Assembly (NCBI RefSeq): GCF_964199755.1
Contig: NC_133904.1
Span: 124,001 to 188,000, forward strand
Length of the DNA stretch: 64,000 nucleotides
Source of the DNA: Larus michahellis
Taxonomy: Eukaryota > Chordata > Aves > Charadriiformes > Laridae
Direction: 5' to 3'
Both the position numbers and the translations under genes were made by a program. Below, in pieces: positions 1 through 14,000 of this stretch. Positions within the stretch are counted from its first letter, which is position 1; the number at the start of each line of letters is the position of its first letter. The notes below the pieces were generated by a model that was given only the letters and a program-made list of their open reading frames with translations, did no database searches and was not told the DNA's origin.

Positions 1-1270
1 AATTCACTACCTTCCACAAAAATTAGCTCCCCCCCAGCCCCTGCCTTTGATGAAGGCAATTTCCTTCTGTTTGAATAAATTTTACACCCCGTTTATTCCT
101 GCCCTGTTCTCAAAGACGACTCTTGGGATTTTCCACTTTTTTTTGGAGGAACGCTGCTGTAAGCTTAGTTTCTGACTGCAGAAAACAACTATGTTTAGAT
201 TCAAGATTTACCTAACAGATTAAATATGTAGTATGTATTTATGTTAATAAAAGCATTAAACTAATAGTACTGTTCAAAGATACCACTAGATCACGCATTT
301 AGTCTTTACAGACTAAACATTTTTTGGCCAATTATTGAGCCATCCCTACATATTTAACTACCTATACGCTATCTATAGCATGCTGCTTAGCTCTACAATC
401 TACTGAAAATGGTATTTAAATTCATTTACCAAAGCCCACCTGTTAGCGCAGAACTTCTGGTCATCAGCGTGAGGTTGAACCGCAACCTTTTACAACAAGG
501 GAAGGGCTGACGCTAACTTGTGCACCGCAAGGCTGAAGCCAGCAGCGCTAAACCTTAAATACAGCTTCCTAAAGGCAGGAATGGCACATCGCTTTCCTGG
601 CCCAGTTGTGTGCCGTGGTATCTACGTCAATGACGAACAACAAATGCCGAACCAAACTCCTCGGCCTTTATTCAGACAACAGAAGTTTTGTCAACATAAA
701 GAGGACAGGTGTCCTGTACTGGTACATGATAGAACGGTACTGTTGGGGCTCCCAAGTCACACAGGAAGAGATCTATAGAACGAAAGGCACACACGTCAGA
801 GAGAGCATATTAAAAGAGAAAATTATTTAGAAAATGGGACAACGTACTAGGAATTTACTCATCCCTGTAAGAATGTAACAGAAGTTCTTCCGACGTTTCA
901 GGCCTCATTGTGACAAGCTGATCATGAACCAAACACGCATTTTAAATGGACATCTGTTATATGATACTTAATGCTCATTTCTTCTAAAGGAAGAGTAAAA
1001 ACGCATGTAAAGAAAAATACTGCCAAAAACAGGAAGAAGAAAATGAAAAGGAAATTGCTAAAACCCCGTTTATTAGATAAATCCACAATTTTGAAAGTGG
1101 GCAGTTTTGGTTTAAAAGCTGTCTGGGTTAGGAAAGAAAGTAAAGGAAAGCAATGTACAAGAAGTGAAGAAAGGTAAAAGTGGCATTGATAAAACACTGG
1201 CAAACAACATGAGGAGCCGGTAAAGAATTCTGGTGAGGAACACCAAAACCAAAAATCAACCTAGAAAGCT
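1..1270. other. Upstream flank, no gene supported
   Basis: AT-rich sequence before the first CpG island. AATAAA strings occur near 75 and 246 and could be the 3' end of a plus-strand gene lying to the left, but I see no coding exon attached to them. A short lysine-rich open frame on the plus strand (971-1177) resembles no family I know and overlaps another open frame on the opposite strand, so I treat it as chance. Confidence 0.5.
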
Positions 1271-1279
1271 GCCGATTTG

Positions 1280-2010
1280 CTGCTGCCCTGGAAGGGCCCT
1301 TCCGGGCCGGCACCTCCCATGGCAACCACCCGCGGTGCCCAACCCAACTCCCGCGGCCGGGGCGCCTCTCGCGAGGCGGAGGCGGAGGCGGAGGCGGGCC
1401 GGCCGGGTCCGCTCGGTCGGTTCCGCTACTCTCCGTGCCCGGTGAGGACCGCCCCCCGCTCACGGCACCACCGGCCCCGCCGCCGCCCGGGCCCGCCCTT
1501 CCCGGCGGCCTTCGCGCGCTCCCAGCAGCCCGCGCGGCGTCGCGCGGCAGGATGATCCACGAGCTGCTGCTGGCGCTGAGCGGGTACCCGGGAGCGGCCT
1601 TCACATGGAGCAAGCGCGGCGGCCTGCAGGTACGGACCGGACCGGACCGGCACGGCCCCCGGCCGGCCCCGCCCCGCCCCGGCCTCACCGCTCTTCCCTC
1701 CTCCCCCCTCCCCAGGTCTCTCAGGAGCTGCCGTTCCTGCACCCCAGCGAGACCAGCGTCCTGAACCGGCTCTGCCGCCTCGGCACCGACTACATCCGCT
1801 TCGCCGAGTTCGTGGAGCAGTACACGGGGCACGTGCAGCAGCAGCAGGTGGGGCCCCGCCGCCCCCGCGCGTGTAAAACCTCGCTCCCGGGAAGCGCCCC
1901 GTAGCGACCGCGGTCGCCGCGGACCGGCCGGGGCCTGCGAGCTGTGCGGGCCGCTCGCCCCGCGCTGCGGGCGGCGTCCTGCTGGGTGACGAGCCGTGCG
2001 TGAGCGCAAA
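1280..2010 (+). promoter_or_regulatory. TUBGCP4: CpG-island promoter of TUBGCP4
   Basis: Very GC- and CpG-rich block spanning the 5'UTR, coding exons 1 and 2 and the short intron between them. It has a GGAGGC tandem run at about 1374-1396 and, at 1367-1375, TCTCGCGAG, one base short of the palindromic TCTCGCGAGA element of TATA-less housekeeping promoters. No TATA box is visible before the ATG at 1552. This fits the ubiquitous expression expected of a gamma-tubulin complex subunit. Confidence 0.75.
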
Positions 2011-5000
2011 GCGGCGCTGAAGTCGGCAGCGGTGCCCGGCACTTGCACATGCCTGCCCAAGAGCTAAATGTAACTCTGCTCCAGTAACTCTCCTTCTGGC
2101 AAACTCCTGTTTTTTTCTGGGCACTTTCTGGTGGGCCAGGGTGCATTTCCGCATGTTTGGACCACTGGCTGCTGGTGTAACACTGCACAGAAAGTCCGTT
2201 ACTCTAGACCTGCGCTTAGGGAGCTGATGTAGATTTTATTGTTTGGTTTCAGGACCATCATCCATCTCAGCAAAACCAGAGTGGATTACATGGCATTTAT
2301 TTGCGAGCCTTCTGCACGGGTCTTGATTCAGTGCTGCAGCCATATCGACAGGCACTACTTGACCTAGAACAAGAGGTAAAGGAGAGAGACTTTGGAACAA
2401 AGGGGTGTCCTGCTGCTGACAGGCTGTGGAAGGTTGTCATTTCTGCAATTAATAGGCTAAGTGGTAGTAGCTAAAGAGGAGGCATGGTATTTCCCTTTTC
2501 ACATCAGGGTTGTTGTCCTGGGTTGAGCAATACAGGACTAACTTCTCTTCTAATGCTGGGGAGAACTCTACTTTTGGAAGACTGTAGTGTCTGAATTCGT
2601 GAAAATATTTACTTTGTAGCCAGGTAGGCTATGTCGGATTCAGCGTCTCAGTGTTTTTGAGCCTTGCCCGGTGCAGGGATGAGGAGGAGCGAGACCCGGG
2701 CATTTGACCCAGGCTGGCCAATGGGATTATTTCATACCATGAACATCGCCCTCAACAGAAATTAGAAAGTTTGCTGCATAGTTTCTCTCTCCCTTGATGG
2801 TGGTGATCCAGAGAACTCTTTGCCCCAGTGCTGGACCCCTGAGCCCTTCCCTTCCTCCCAAAGCCGCAGCACTTGCGGTGTCCCACGTTTGCTGTCACTG
2901 CTGGGAGTGCACGGCTTCCTGCTGATATAATTGGCTGAGTGTAATTCTTGTATATCTTATATTAGTATTGGGATTAGTATCAATGCTGGTTCTTTATTAT
3001 TATTGTTAATTATTTAGTCTTATCCTATTAAATCTATTTATATTTCAACCCTCATGTTTCATTGTGTTCCCCAATACCCCTTTCCGGGTGGGGAGGGGTC
3101 ATCGGGTGATAGAATGATTGTTTAAACAGCAACGAATTGTTATGGGTTTTCTCAAACCATAACAGATGTCTTCCAAATTATTCCTGTGAGGTGCCATTGT
3201 AAACGACTCTTCATTCTAATAAGTATTAAGTCCCCTCTACCTTTAATTCAGTAAGTGTCCCCTCTGCCTCGGAGTCCAGTGCTGTCTCAGACAATTGTCA
3301 CTTCTGTTTTCAGTTGTGAAGGTTTTGATAAATCTCTGCTAGATTAGCAGCTGTCATACCTTGGGTACTGTCACCATCCAGGGGTTGTTATAGCCTAAAA
3401 TGGGACACAGCCCCCCCCAATATGTGTGTGTGTGGGAAAAAGCTGTGGGAACTAAAGGTTTGGAATATAGAGTCAAACGTGCTTTTTTACTTATCCATAT
3501 CTTATTTTAATTTTCATTAATTGGTTTGTTGCTCTTACAGTTTCTGGCTGACCCACATCTTTCTATCTCACATGTTAATTATTCCTTGGACCAGGTATGT
3601 CATATTAATAAACAGGTAGGGCTCTTTAGTTACTCTTATCGCTCCTTGAGTCTAATAAGAAAGTGTGTGGGATAAATAAGGGTTAGTCTGTCACGCCATG
3701 CCATTTCTTTTTAACACCTCTACATTTGTAGTCCCTTAATCACGCTCAGGGGATTGCTTGCACTTTGACACAAAGCTTAGGTTGTTCACCTTGACCCCCG
3801 CATATTCCTCGCTGCCTGTGTTCAGCCTGAACAGCAGCTGCAATATAACAACTTCATGCATCTTGGCCCAGCGGAGGGAGGATATTCTTCCTAGAGATTT
3901 GTAGGTCATGTTTCTAATTTGTGGGCAAAGCCAGATGATAGTTTCATTAAATTATCGTAGTCATCAGCTGTCCACACGTATTCAAGTGTAGTTTTTCTCT
4001 CTCCCTTGCATAGCAACCACATTCAATGTTTTGTTCTGCAGTTTCAGTTACTCTTCCCCTCTGTGATGGTCATGGTGGAACAGATCAAGACTCAGAAGGT
4101 ACAGTAAAATTGTATCTAGTTTCTCTTAACAAGTTTCCTCTTTAGGTGATAAAGTTCTTTCTGCCCCCATCCCGGACCTTTAATACTAGGAAAGAATGTG
4201 GTTTCAGTAATGGGTGCCCTTTTCCTAGTACTACTGTAAGTATTGAATAACTATTTTGCAAATCCATTTACACTGGATTTGACTTTTTCATTATCAGTGT
4301 GATCTTTGATGACTTGCATTTTATAATCACAATACATTTCATAGTACGAGATGCTGCTGGTTGGAGTTTCTTCGTCTCTGAGTCTGTCTTCTCCCACCAT
4401 CACCTGAAAAAAAAAAAAAGGCAGAAGCTAATGTTTCAGAATTCAGAGGTGCTTACTTCTCATTAAGGGAAATTTTGGAGAGAAGCTTGGGTGTAGTCAC
4501 ACGTACAAGGTCTCTTTCTTCACTACATGGAGTACATTACATCTTTCTTTCTGTAAGACTTGTGCAGCTCGTTAAGGTATTTTCTTGTTAGCCGAAAGTG
4601 TAATGTTTAAGTGTCTGAAAAGTTCAGTACAGATCCCAATAACGGACCTAGTCTAACTGTGTTTTCTTTCTGCAGATTCATGGATGTCAGATATTGGAGA
4701 CAGTCCACAAACATAGCTGTGGGGGGCTGCCTCCTGTTCGCAGTGCTCTTGAAAAGTATGTAGATAGAGTAAAGCTATTATTTCATTCTCCTGTAGTAGC
4801 TGGAGTTAGTGTCAAAGCGTTTATCTTAGTTGCGTGAACAGTACATGCAAAACAGGCTTGCGTGATGGAAAAGCAGGAGTAGCATGCAAGGAAAACTACC
4901 ACAGTCCCCATTATTTATCTAAAGTAGGCTTATGGCAGGACTTAAGGCTGAGGAAAGTTCAGACCCTACATTTTTTCCTTCTTTCGAGGTCTACGTGAAC

Positions 5001-8000
5001 TGTTTTGCGTATGATAGACCTGTTACTGTTTTTTGATCCTTCAAAAGGATAAATGTGACTGAGTGAGAGTTGCTAGGTTTGTACATCCTTAGGGAGAAAG
5101 TCAGACCACTTAAAAGATAAATTGTGTTCATGCTGATATGGTAATTGAGTAGAAACAGCAGGACTGGGAAGCCACTGCAAACTTACTTATACTTCTGTAT
5201 ACTAGCAGATCTCTTCGTTTTGTTTTGCAAGTGGTCGGTCCATCCACCTTTCTCTGTTTAAAAAAAAAAATAAATTCCACATTAGCTGTTTAGCACTTGC
5301 CATATTGCCTGGCTTACTAACTGGACTTTCCAGAATGATGTACAATGAGGTTTTGATTACTGCGTGCGAAGGCCTCACTGTCTGTTTCTCTTCACCTCAG
5401 GATTCTGGCAGTGTGTCATGGAGTCATGTATAAGCAGCTCTCTGCCTGGATGCTGCATGGATTGCTGCTAGACCAACACGAAGAGTTCTTTATCAAACAG
5501 GGCCCCTCTTCTGGAAACGTCCCTAGCCAACCTGAAGAAGATGACGATGACCTAGGAATTGGGGGGCTTACAGGAAAACAGCTACGAGAACTGCAGGACC
5601 TGGTAAGACTGCAAGTCACAGCTTGGCATCCTTCGGGAATCCTTAGGGAATGAAAGAAGAAATATATTGTCTTCCGCTTCAGTGCAAGCTATGCTAAAGC
5701 GGACACGGATTGAGACCAGGCAGGATGGCCTTTCCTTTCTTGCACAACTGTTTGTTGTGCAAATGTTAACTATCAGGGTAACACTACTGACATTACTGGG
5801 GAAAAATGTGCTATATCAGTCAAGAGGCTGCTAAGAACATGTCAAAGGCGCTAAGTTAAGCAAGGGAGCGACCTGCCACTATACTGGTGAAATGTGGTAA
5901 CTCCTTGTGTAGACAGCACACCGTTGGAGTGCCCTCGTGCAAAGCAGCTTTCTCAATGGAGTAACCTGCGCTTTGTGCAGCTGATTAGTGCCTGCATCAG
6001 GGACCAGTGAGGAGCAACTGCCACTCTGTAAATTCACACTCCACTGTGAGAAAACATTTCGTGGACACCCATGGTGTTGGTGTGCTGCATGCAGCTTGGC
6101 TGTGAAGACACAGAAGATTCACCCACGAAACACCCTGCGTTTCTTACTAAGTGCCCTGTACAAACAGTCCCTGCTGAGGACAGGCTACACACAGGCAAAA
6201 CCAAGGGAAAACTTTAAAAGGCAGTTAGTGAAAAAAATCTATTATTTCCCTATATTGGATATAGGAAGAATGTGAAAATTGGTGAGTTTGCTACATCCAT
6301 GCTGGAAAATGTAGGCATTGAGAAAATAACACCGAGAACGGTGTTAACTCTTCTTCAGTATTGACTAACAGTGTTGGCAATTCATCAGTCAGAGAGTAAA
6401 ATAAGAAATCCTGAGTTGATAGGACAGACTGATAAAATACTTGGGTATTTCCTCATGTAAAAGTGTCAGAAGAACCTTAAGAAAAGAATTGCCAACATCA
6501 ATTCACGTCCGTATACAAACTCGTACTGAATTGTCCTATTAAAAGAAGAATTCTGTAGATGGCAAATCTTCTCAAAAATCTGTTAGCACAGTGTTTTTTG
6601 GATTATGGCCTAATGAACCTAATTCTCCAGTAACAAGAAAGCTGAATAAAATAACCAGTATTGCTTCCCTGAAGGAAAATCTTGCCTCTATACTTGGAGT
6701 TCTTTATTAATACACTCAGAAAAAAGTTAATAACTTACTGTATTGTTTTAAACACCTTTCACAGGAACTGAGAAAATTGCCTAATTCATGCTAGCAAGCC
6801 TTCAGATCTTTCACCTCTTGGGTTACTAGTGGAAGTGTTTATATTTTGCCCGTATCACAAGTGTTCTAGCAGCGTTAAAACATAGCAGTGGGTATAGGGG
6901 AGGATTATATTTGGTAATACTAATTAATATTGTTATGGCTGCAAAAAAAAATAATGTAATGCAGTGGCAATAAAAATCCCTTTTGCTGATGTAACATTAT
7001 CTTTTGGAGAACCAATTTGCCGCTATTCCACAAAGATTTAACTTCTCCTCTTCCCACTTCTGCTCCCCTCTCTGATGAAAGCAACATCTTCTCTCGGGAG
7101 CTCTGCTTGTGTCCCGGAAGTATAAAGGAGTTTGTAGGCTTACTTAAACGATGCAAATCGCGTTTGCTACCTTTCTGCTTACTTCCAATGTACTTGGATT
7201 CCCCCTCCCACACGTCCCTTCCCCCTTTATACGCCTTTTCTATCTGGCTTACTCACACTTTTTTTTGCTTGATTTCTTTTCCCTGTGGTCTGTGGCAGCG
7301 TTTGATTGAGGAGGAGAACATGTTAGCTCCATCTCTAAAACAGTTTTCTCTGCGAGTAGAAATGCTGCCTTCGTACATTCCTGTGCGGGTTGCTGAGAAA
7401 ATCCTCTTTGTGGGAGAATCTGTACAGATGTTTGAGAATCAAAACGTTAACCTGACCAGAAAAGGTAAGGAACATCTTTCTTGCAGCCTTTGCTCAGTTA
7501 CGAGTCACTGACAAGTATCTTCCAAAATGCTGTATTAACGAGTTCCTCAACAGTCGCTGACTATTGGCTGATATTCTTCAGAACATAGGGATGGTTGTCT
7601 CTGGACAGAGCAGCGGTCCCAGTGTTCTTATCTTGAGCTTGTCTATGCAAAAGTACTCAAATGACTTGAGCGACATTGCAGAGAACAAAGGACCAATTCA
7701 GCTGGAGTGTTTTTTTGCCTTAGGAGAAGTGAAAAGAAAGGAGGTGAAAAGAAATTGGTCTTCTAGCTTAGTTGGTAAAAAAACAAACAAATAAGTAAAT
7801 AAATCCCCAAGTTCAAGCAGTAGGATAGATTTGAAAGGGGTGGGGGTAGATGGAGAGCCAAACCAACCAATTAATGTGGTAGAAAAGTTGTGGGTACGAA
7901 GATCTAGCTCAGTCCTGGGAAAAGGGCCGTTGGTGGCAGTCATTTATGTAGAAGATATTTTGTGTTTTACTGATACTACAGCACTGCCATGTCACGCGTC

Positions 8001-11000
8001 TGTACTGTAACTGTACTTGCAACAGTAATCTGGTACCTTCGTACTTGTACTTTGAGGCCTCCTCAACTTCACGTTTCTCGCCAGACGTGAGACGGTGCTG
8101 CCTGGACAGCCGTGCCGTTCTGCCCTGCTATGCTGGAAGGGGTCTGCGCTTCTCCAAATGGCATTCCTTTTTATCGTCCAAAACGCTTTTCTCATTGCTT
8201 CACAGGCTCCATCCTAAAAAACCAGGAGGACACTTTTGCAGCAGAGCTACATCGACTCAAACAGCAACCGCTCTTTAGTTTGGTGGACTTTGAATCAGTG
8301 GTTGACTGGATACGGAGCACTGTTGCCGAGGTCAGGATCCTGGGCAGGATGACTACTATACGGGCTGAGGGGCTCCTCACTTCAGTGAATGACTGGGAGA
8401 AGAAGTGTGATCTTTAGAATCGGTGATTGAACAAGCATGTGAACACTGCAGGTGGCTTTCATGTTCTTACAGGGCTTAGAGCTTCATGTTACCCCAACTT
8501 CTGGTGACAAAAGGACATTAACAAATACTATTCACTTTCATGGGGGGAAGAAGGGAATTCTTTTAATTATTTTTTTTACTTCACTTCAACAACTTCAGAA
8601 CTTTTCATCACACTTTCAGCATACTGGATGGTGTCTCACTGGACAAATTCTTTGCTCTGGCAGTTTTTAATCTTTTTTTAATTTGGGGCGGGGGAGAAAC
8701 CTGAGAAGATGGGGAGGTTAGAGAAGTGAGATAAAAGCTTCAGTGGAACTGATTTCCTGAGAGTTTGTTTAATCTTTGTCATGGGTCTTCACGTTTCTTG
8801 GGCAGTTTTTTGCTGGTGTACATCAAGAATGTTGTAACTAGGAGCGTGGGCTGCCTAAATGCAGGAATCTTGGTGTGTTCTCTTGTGCTTTATATAGCAT
8901 TTTATATAGGTGCTTTTTTTGCATACATAACAAGTATTTTAAAACAGCTGCTGTTCTCACTGAATGGGTTTAGATAAATCTGAGAGAAGGTTTCTTTTTT
9001 GTTTCCTCACTAGCATCTTTGGAAACTCATGGTGGAGGAATCAGATTTAATAGGACAACTGAAGGTAATGTAACTGATAACTCGTTTTTGCTAAGGCAGC
9101 TTAATTCAATTTCTTCCTTTCTTCGTGGCTGTTGCCCATTAAATGCTTCACTGTATCAGATTCCGCGCTTCCTTCTTTTAGGTAAAGCTGTTTTCATTTT
9201 CCAGGTCTCAAGAATGAGCACTGAGTGATAGAACTTGGTCAGAGACAGAGTTAGAGGGGTATGTGTATGTGGTTTTGTGGTTTGCATCTTGAAGCAAAGC
9301 CACCATAGACTTCTTGGGCACTGGATGAAATTCATAGCTCTCCAGCGGTGTTTTGAAATGGCAGAGGTTGTCCAAGCAATAATAAAAATGGATGCTACCA
9401 GCTAGGATGCTTGAAATTTCTGCTCAGTTTTTGATGTGCTTACATACAAAAAAATTATCTCCACAGATTATAAAAGACTTTTACCTTTTGGGAAGAGGTG
9501 AGCTGTTTCAGGCTTTCATTGACACTGCACAGCACATGTTAAAAACACCACCTACGGCTGTAACTGAACATGGTGAGTGTTACTCATTCACTTACCAAAC
9601 TGCCCTCGCTGTGGTATAGCAGGAAAATGGTTAGCCACGTCCACATCCAGTACCGCAGGGCTCTGTCTTACCTTTTAGATGTTGTCATTAGTTTTGAAAG
9701 ATCAGCACTTGTCAGTTAGAACGACTCACAGAGTGGGTAAAAATAACATCGCAGAAACTTTCAGGTGGCAGGTCTCTTTCCATATTTGAAACTGGAATTA
9801 AATGAAAATAACATGTCAGTGTTGTCTTTTATGGCCAAACGTAAGTAATTAATGGGTGCAGTTTGCACTAGATGCATCATCTTGTGCTGCTCTCTGTGCT
9901 CTCTCGTCAGATGTCAACGTTGCATTTCAGCAGTCTGCTCATAAGGTACTGTTAGATGATGACAACCTTCTTCCTCTGCTTCACTTAACCATTGAGTATC
10001 ATGGAAAGGAACATAAAGGTATCTACTTGCATTTTTAGTAGTGAGTTAAGAGGGGAGATGCTGACCTTGTGTTCGAGTCTTATTCCATACCCTTTTCTGA
10101 AGTTAAAGAAATATTAACTTTGTTCCCTTTGCAGCCCTATGTGATGGCCTAGCCTGTTTTGGCTCTTCTTATCCTGTTCTTTCCCCTTTTCTTCCTTGCC
10201 ATGCTCGTCTTGACTGAGAAGACACCTTAATTCAGCACCTCATTTGGTTTCAGATATTTCTCAGACTCGTGAAGGGCCTTCCCGGGAGTTATCTCCACGT
10301 GAAGCCCCCGCATCTGGATGGGCAGCGCTGGGCCTTTCTTACAAAGTTCAATGGCCACTGCACATTCTCTTTACTCCCGCTGTTCTGGAGAAGTAAGTAT
10401 GGTCTCTGTATATTCACCTGTAGGTTCCCTGATCTCAGGCACTCACTAATGGGTTTTTTTCCTCTCAGTGGAGAGAAAGGTAGAGCTATAGTACTTTAGT
10501 GTGCTCCTTGAACCTTGAAATTACTCTTTCCACTTACTCTTATGGAGGGTACTTGTTGGTACTTGCTGTAAGGACAGTAAGACCTGCCAGATGATGACAG
10601 ATCTGCACTACTTTATGAGCAGTGCTACTTCGACAAAACATTGTCAGCTCTTGCCTCTTATGGTGAAATTAACCTTGTATCGTAAGCAATACAGGCAGAA
10701 ATCTGTTTCTCTGAGATGGGCCATCACCTGACCTACCCTGTCTGTTGGCAGGCAGCCACCTCCTGTTTCTTTTTCCAGTCTTGCATTGTTATGTTGTCCA
10801 CTACCTGCACCCAAGGAAGATTTTAATCTTAAACAACTTTATATTTTTTGACTGTAGGTACAATGTTGTGTTCAAATACCTGCTGAGCGTGCGACGAGTC
10901 CAGGCTGAGCTACAGCACTGCTGGGCTCTCCAGATGCAGCGCAAACACCTGAAATCCAACAGAACTGATGCCATCAAGTGGCGCCTGAGGGATCACATGG

Positions 11001-14000
11001 CTTTCCTTGTGGACAATCTTCAGTATTATCTGCAGGTCAGGATTACAGAGAAAGGTAAACCATATCAGTTAAAGACGAACTGGCAGAAATTCATGGAGGG
11101 AGCACAGAAGTCCCATCTTTCAGGGTTCAGATTCTTTGTACTTTAAGGAAATCAGGATTTCCTTTGAAACAAGTCTGGAACTTTCTCCATGTTCCCAGAC
11201 CTAGCACTACAATCATAAAGCTTCTGGACTTGTGAATCAGTGAGTGTTACTGGAAATACAGGAGTTTTGGCTCTCCAGTGCTACTAAGCGTTAGTGAAAA
11301 GCCACAGTTGCCTCTGAAGTAGCATCGTTAAGATACTATCCTGGCTGCTTCTCTTGCCTCTTTAAGTGACAAGTTGTTTTCAGAGTGTGGGGTTTGGTTG
11401 GGGTTTGTTTGGTTGTTTTTTTTGTTTTTTTTTTTGGGGGGCGGGGGGGGGTGTTTTGTTGTTTTTTTTGTTTTTCTTTTAAGAGTTGAGAGAAGCCATA
11501 CCCTCACCATTTGAAGTAAAAAAGAGACTTCTCAAATGTAAACACGGGTTACTAGTAAAATGATATTGTGAGAATTACACATCATTTTGTTAATAGCCAT
11601 AACAGCTGAATTGAGGGTCTGGCTTTCTGAATTCTCCAGAGTAATCTGGCTGAGCTTCTGCACTGCAGCCGCTGCCCTGAGACTCCAGATAGTATCTCCC
11701 AGTGTAAAATTCAGAGATGACCACAATCAAATACTTTTGTTTACATGCTAGCTATATACTTTTTCAATAGTTAATCTTAAAGAACGTGACCGTTTCCTTT
11801 TCTACTTAGATAATACTTAGGCATCAAAAATTGTTGTTCCTCCCCCCTCATTACGTACTACTGTTGTATGTAATTCCCCCTTGAGGAGGCAGAGAGAAGG
11901 CGATCATCAGCCTCTACGGTAAGAGTAGCAATAAGGAAATTAGGTTTCTTACACAAAACTTCTGTCTGGTCTGAAGTACTCCCATTCCTTAAGATACTAA
12001 TTGAGATTTCTTTACACATCCATCAGGTGGATGTACTGGAATCTCAGTTCTCACAGCTTCTGCAGCAGATAAATGCCACACGAGATTTTGAGAGTATACG
12101 ATTGGCTCATGATCATTTCTTGAGTAATCTGTTGGCTCAGTCTTTCATCCTCCTAAAACCTGTAAGTATGTCTTGTTTCCACCTTTTCCTACCAATTCTC
12201 CAACTACCCTAAGAAACACACCTTTTTGAACAGATAAGACAGACCATCTCTGCAGAGCAGACTACAATTCTAGGAATAAAGCAAGTATAAACTAGAACAG
12301 GTGATTGCATTAAGATCACTTACTTTACAGTTGGTGAGTGTGGATGCTGAATTCCAGGCACTTCTAAATCAAGATTATTCCAATGTTCAGTCAACCTGAT
12401 TAACTTGAACTTCATTGCTATGTTAGGGAATTTTATTAAAGAATTACTAATTAGCATAGTGCTGGGAACTGTACTCCTGAGGGACTCATGCTGAAATGCA
12501 TTAGATTAGGAAAAATTCCCTCTCATACACTTTAGAGGATAAAAATAGTTGAGGTGTTCCTGAGTGGACTTTAAGGGTGTTTTTAATTGTTGTTTTTGTA
12601 CAAAAAACATGTTACGGTGTTGCTGGTATTTTTATTAAACACGTAGCCTCACAAGATTATTCCCACAGAAGGTTGGTATCAATGAAACACAGCCATACCG
12701 CAGATCTTGTCTGTTTCGCTCGGGCTATGCGGCTACAACATAAAGGTGGCAGAATACAAATTGTCCTGTCTGGAACTTTTAAGTGACCCAGTAGTTATGT
12801 CTGTGAGGCGTTTGGGCTTTCTTAACACTCTTGGACGTAAGTTACCTTGATCAGCTAATACAGAAGAAATTCCAAGTTTTATGAACAGTGAAACCAAGGC
12901 CTAGAACCACAGCTTTTGCTGTTCTTTATTCTTCCTTCTCAATCCTGAAACTGCAGTTTCCCCGATGATGTCTGCAAAAGATTGGGGTGAGTGGAAAGAT
13001 AAAGCAAAACATTCAAGTCCTTTTTCCATAGAAAACTTACAAAAATGCTACAGGTGCTTTAACATCTTCCTTGCTGATTGAAAAATATGGTATCTGCAGC
13101 TTTCATATTCAAGATGTTGCAACTTTTCAGGTACTAGGAACAGCTTTCTCTCGGTTTGAGCTCTGTCTAAACTACTGTCTTGTACTTTTTATCCCATGCA
13201 GGTTTTCCACTGCTTAAATGAAATTCTGGATCTTTGTCATAGTTTTTGTTCTCTGGTCAGTCAGAATCTGGGTCCATTAGATGAACGGGGAGCTGCACAA
13301 CTCAGCATTTTGGTGAAGGTGAATCTGTGTTTATATGGACCTATTCTCCCGTGCAAACATTTGCCCAAGCAGTCATCTTGGCTTTAACAGCTGTAGAACA
13401 GGAGTGAGTTTAAGCTGAGGCCTTCTATATGAGTGCTTGCAATGATCTTAATTTATCAACTGTTCCTGTGTCAAAAATTCTGTGTGCACAGAGAGGAGGA
13501 ACGCGAGCAGATATTCAGGAATTACCCTATTGGAATGGAAAGCAGATAGCTCTCAGCCTGTACCTCTGCCCCTCCCTTTGGATACCTGACGCCTAATAAT
13601 TCTTGTGGCTGACGGCTTACCTTATACTGGATCACAAGCATCACTTCTCTTGCGGTGATTCTTCTGTTCAGGCTGTTAAAGGATTGTTTAGGCAGGAACA
13701 GAGATGAAAGGCTTGCTTGCTTGCTTTCTCTCTTGAGAGTGCCCAGGACTGACTTCTTCTAATTTGTAGGGATTCAGTCGTCAGTCATCACTCCTCTTCA
13801 AGATTCTCTCAAGTGTTCGCAACCATCAGATAAACTCTGACTTAGCTCAACTGCTGCTACGCTTGGATTATAACAAATACTACACCCAGGCTGGAGGAAC
13901 CTTGGGCAGGTAGGAATATCTTCAGGGTTGGCTGTAGCATTATCCCGGGTTACGTGAAGTATGAAGTGATCTAAATGATCATAAGTCATTTTTATTGATT

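Noticed and set aside
971-1177. Lysine-rich 68-codon frame
   Set aside because: AT-rich chance frame; no start context, no homology.
1128-2154. Long GC-rich open frames (242-310 codons) on the minus strand
   Set aside because: They lie over the TUBGCP4 CpG island and exons 1-2; lack of stops is due to GC content, and they cross real plus-strand exons.
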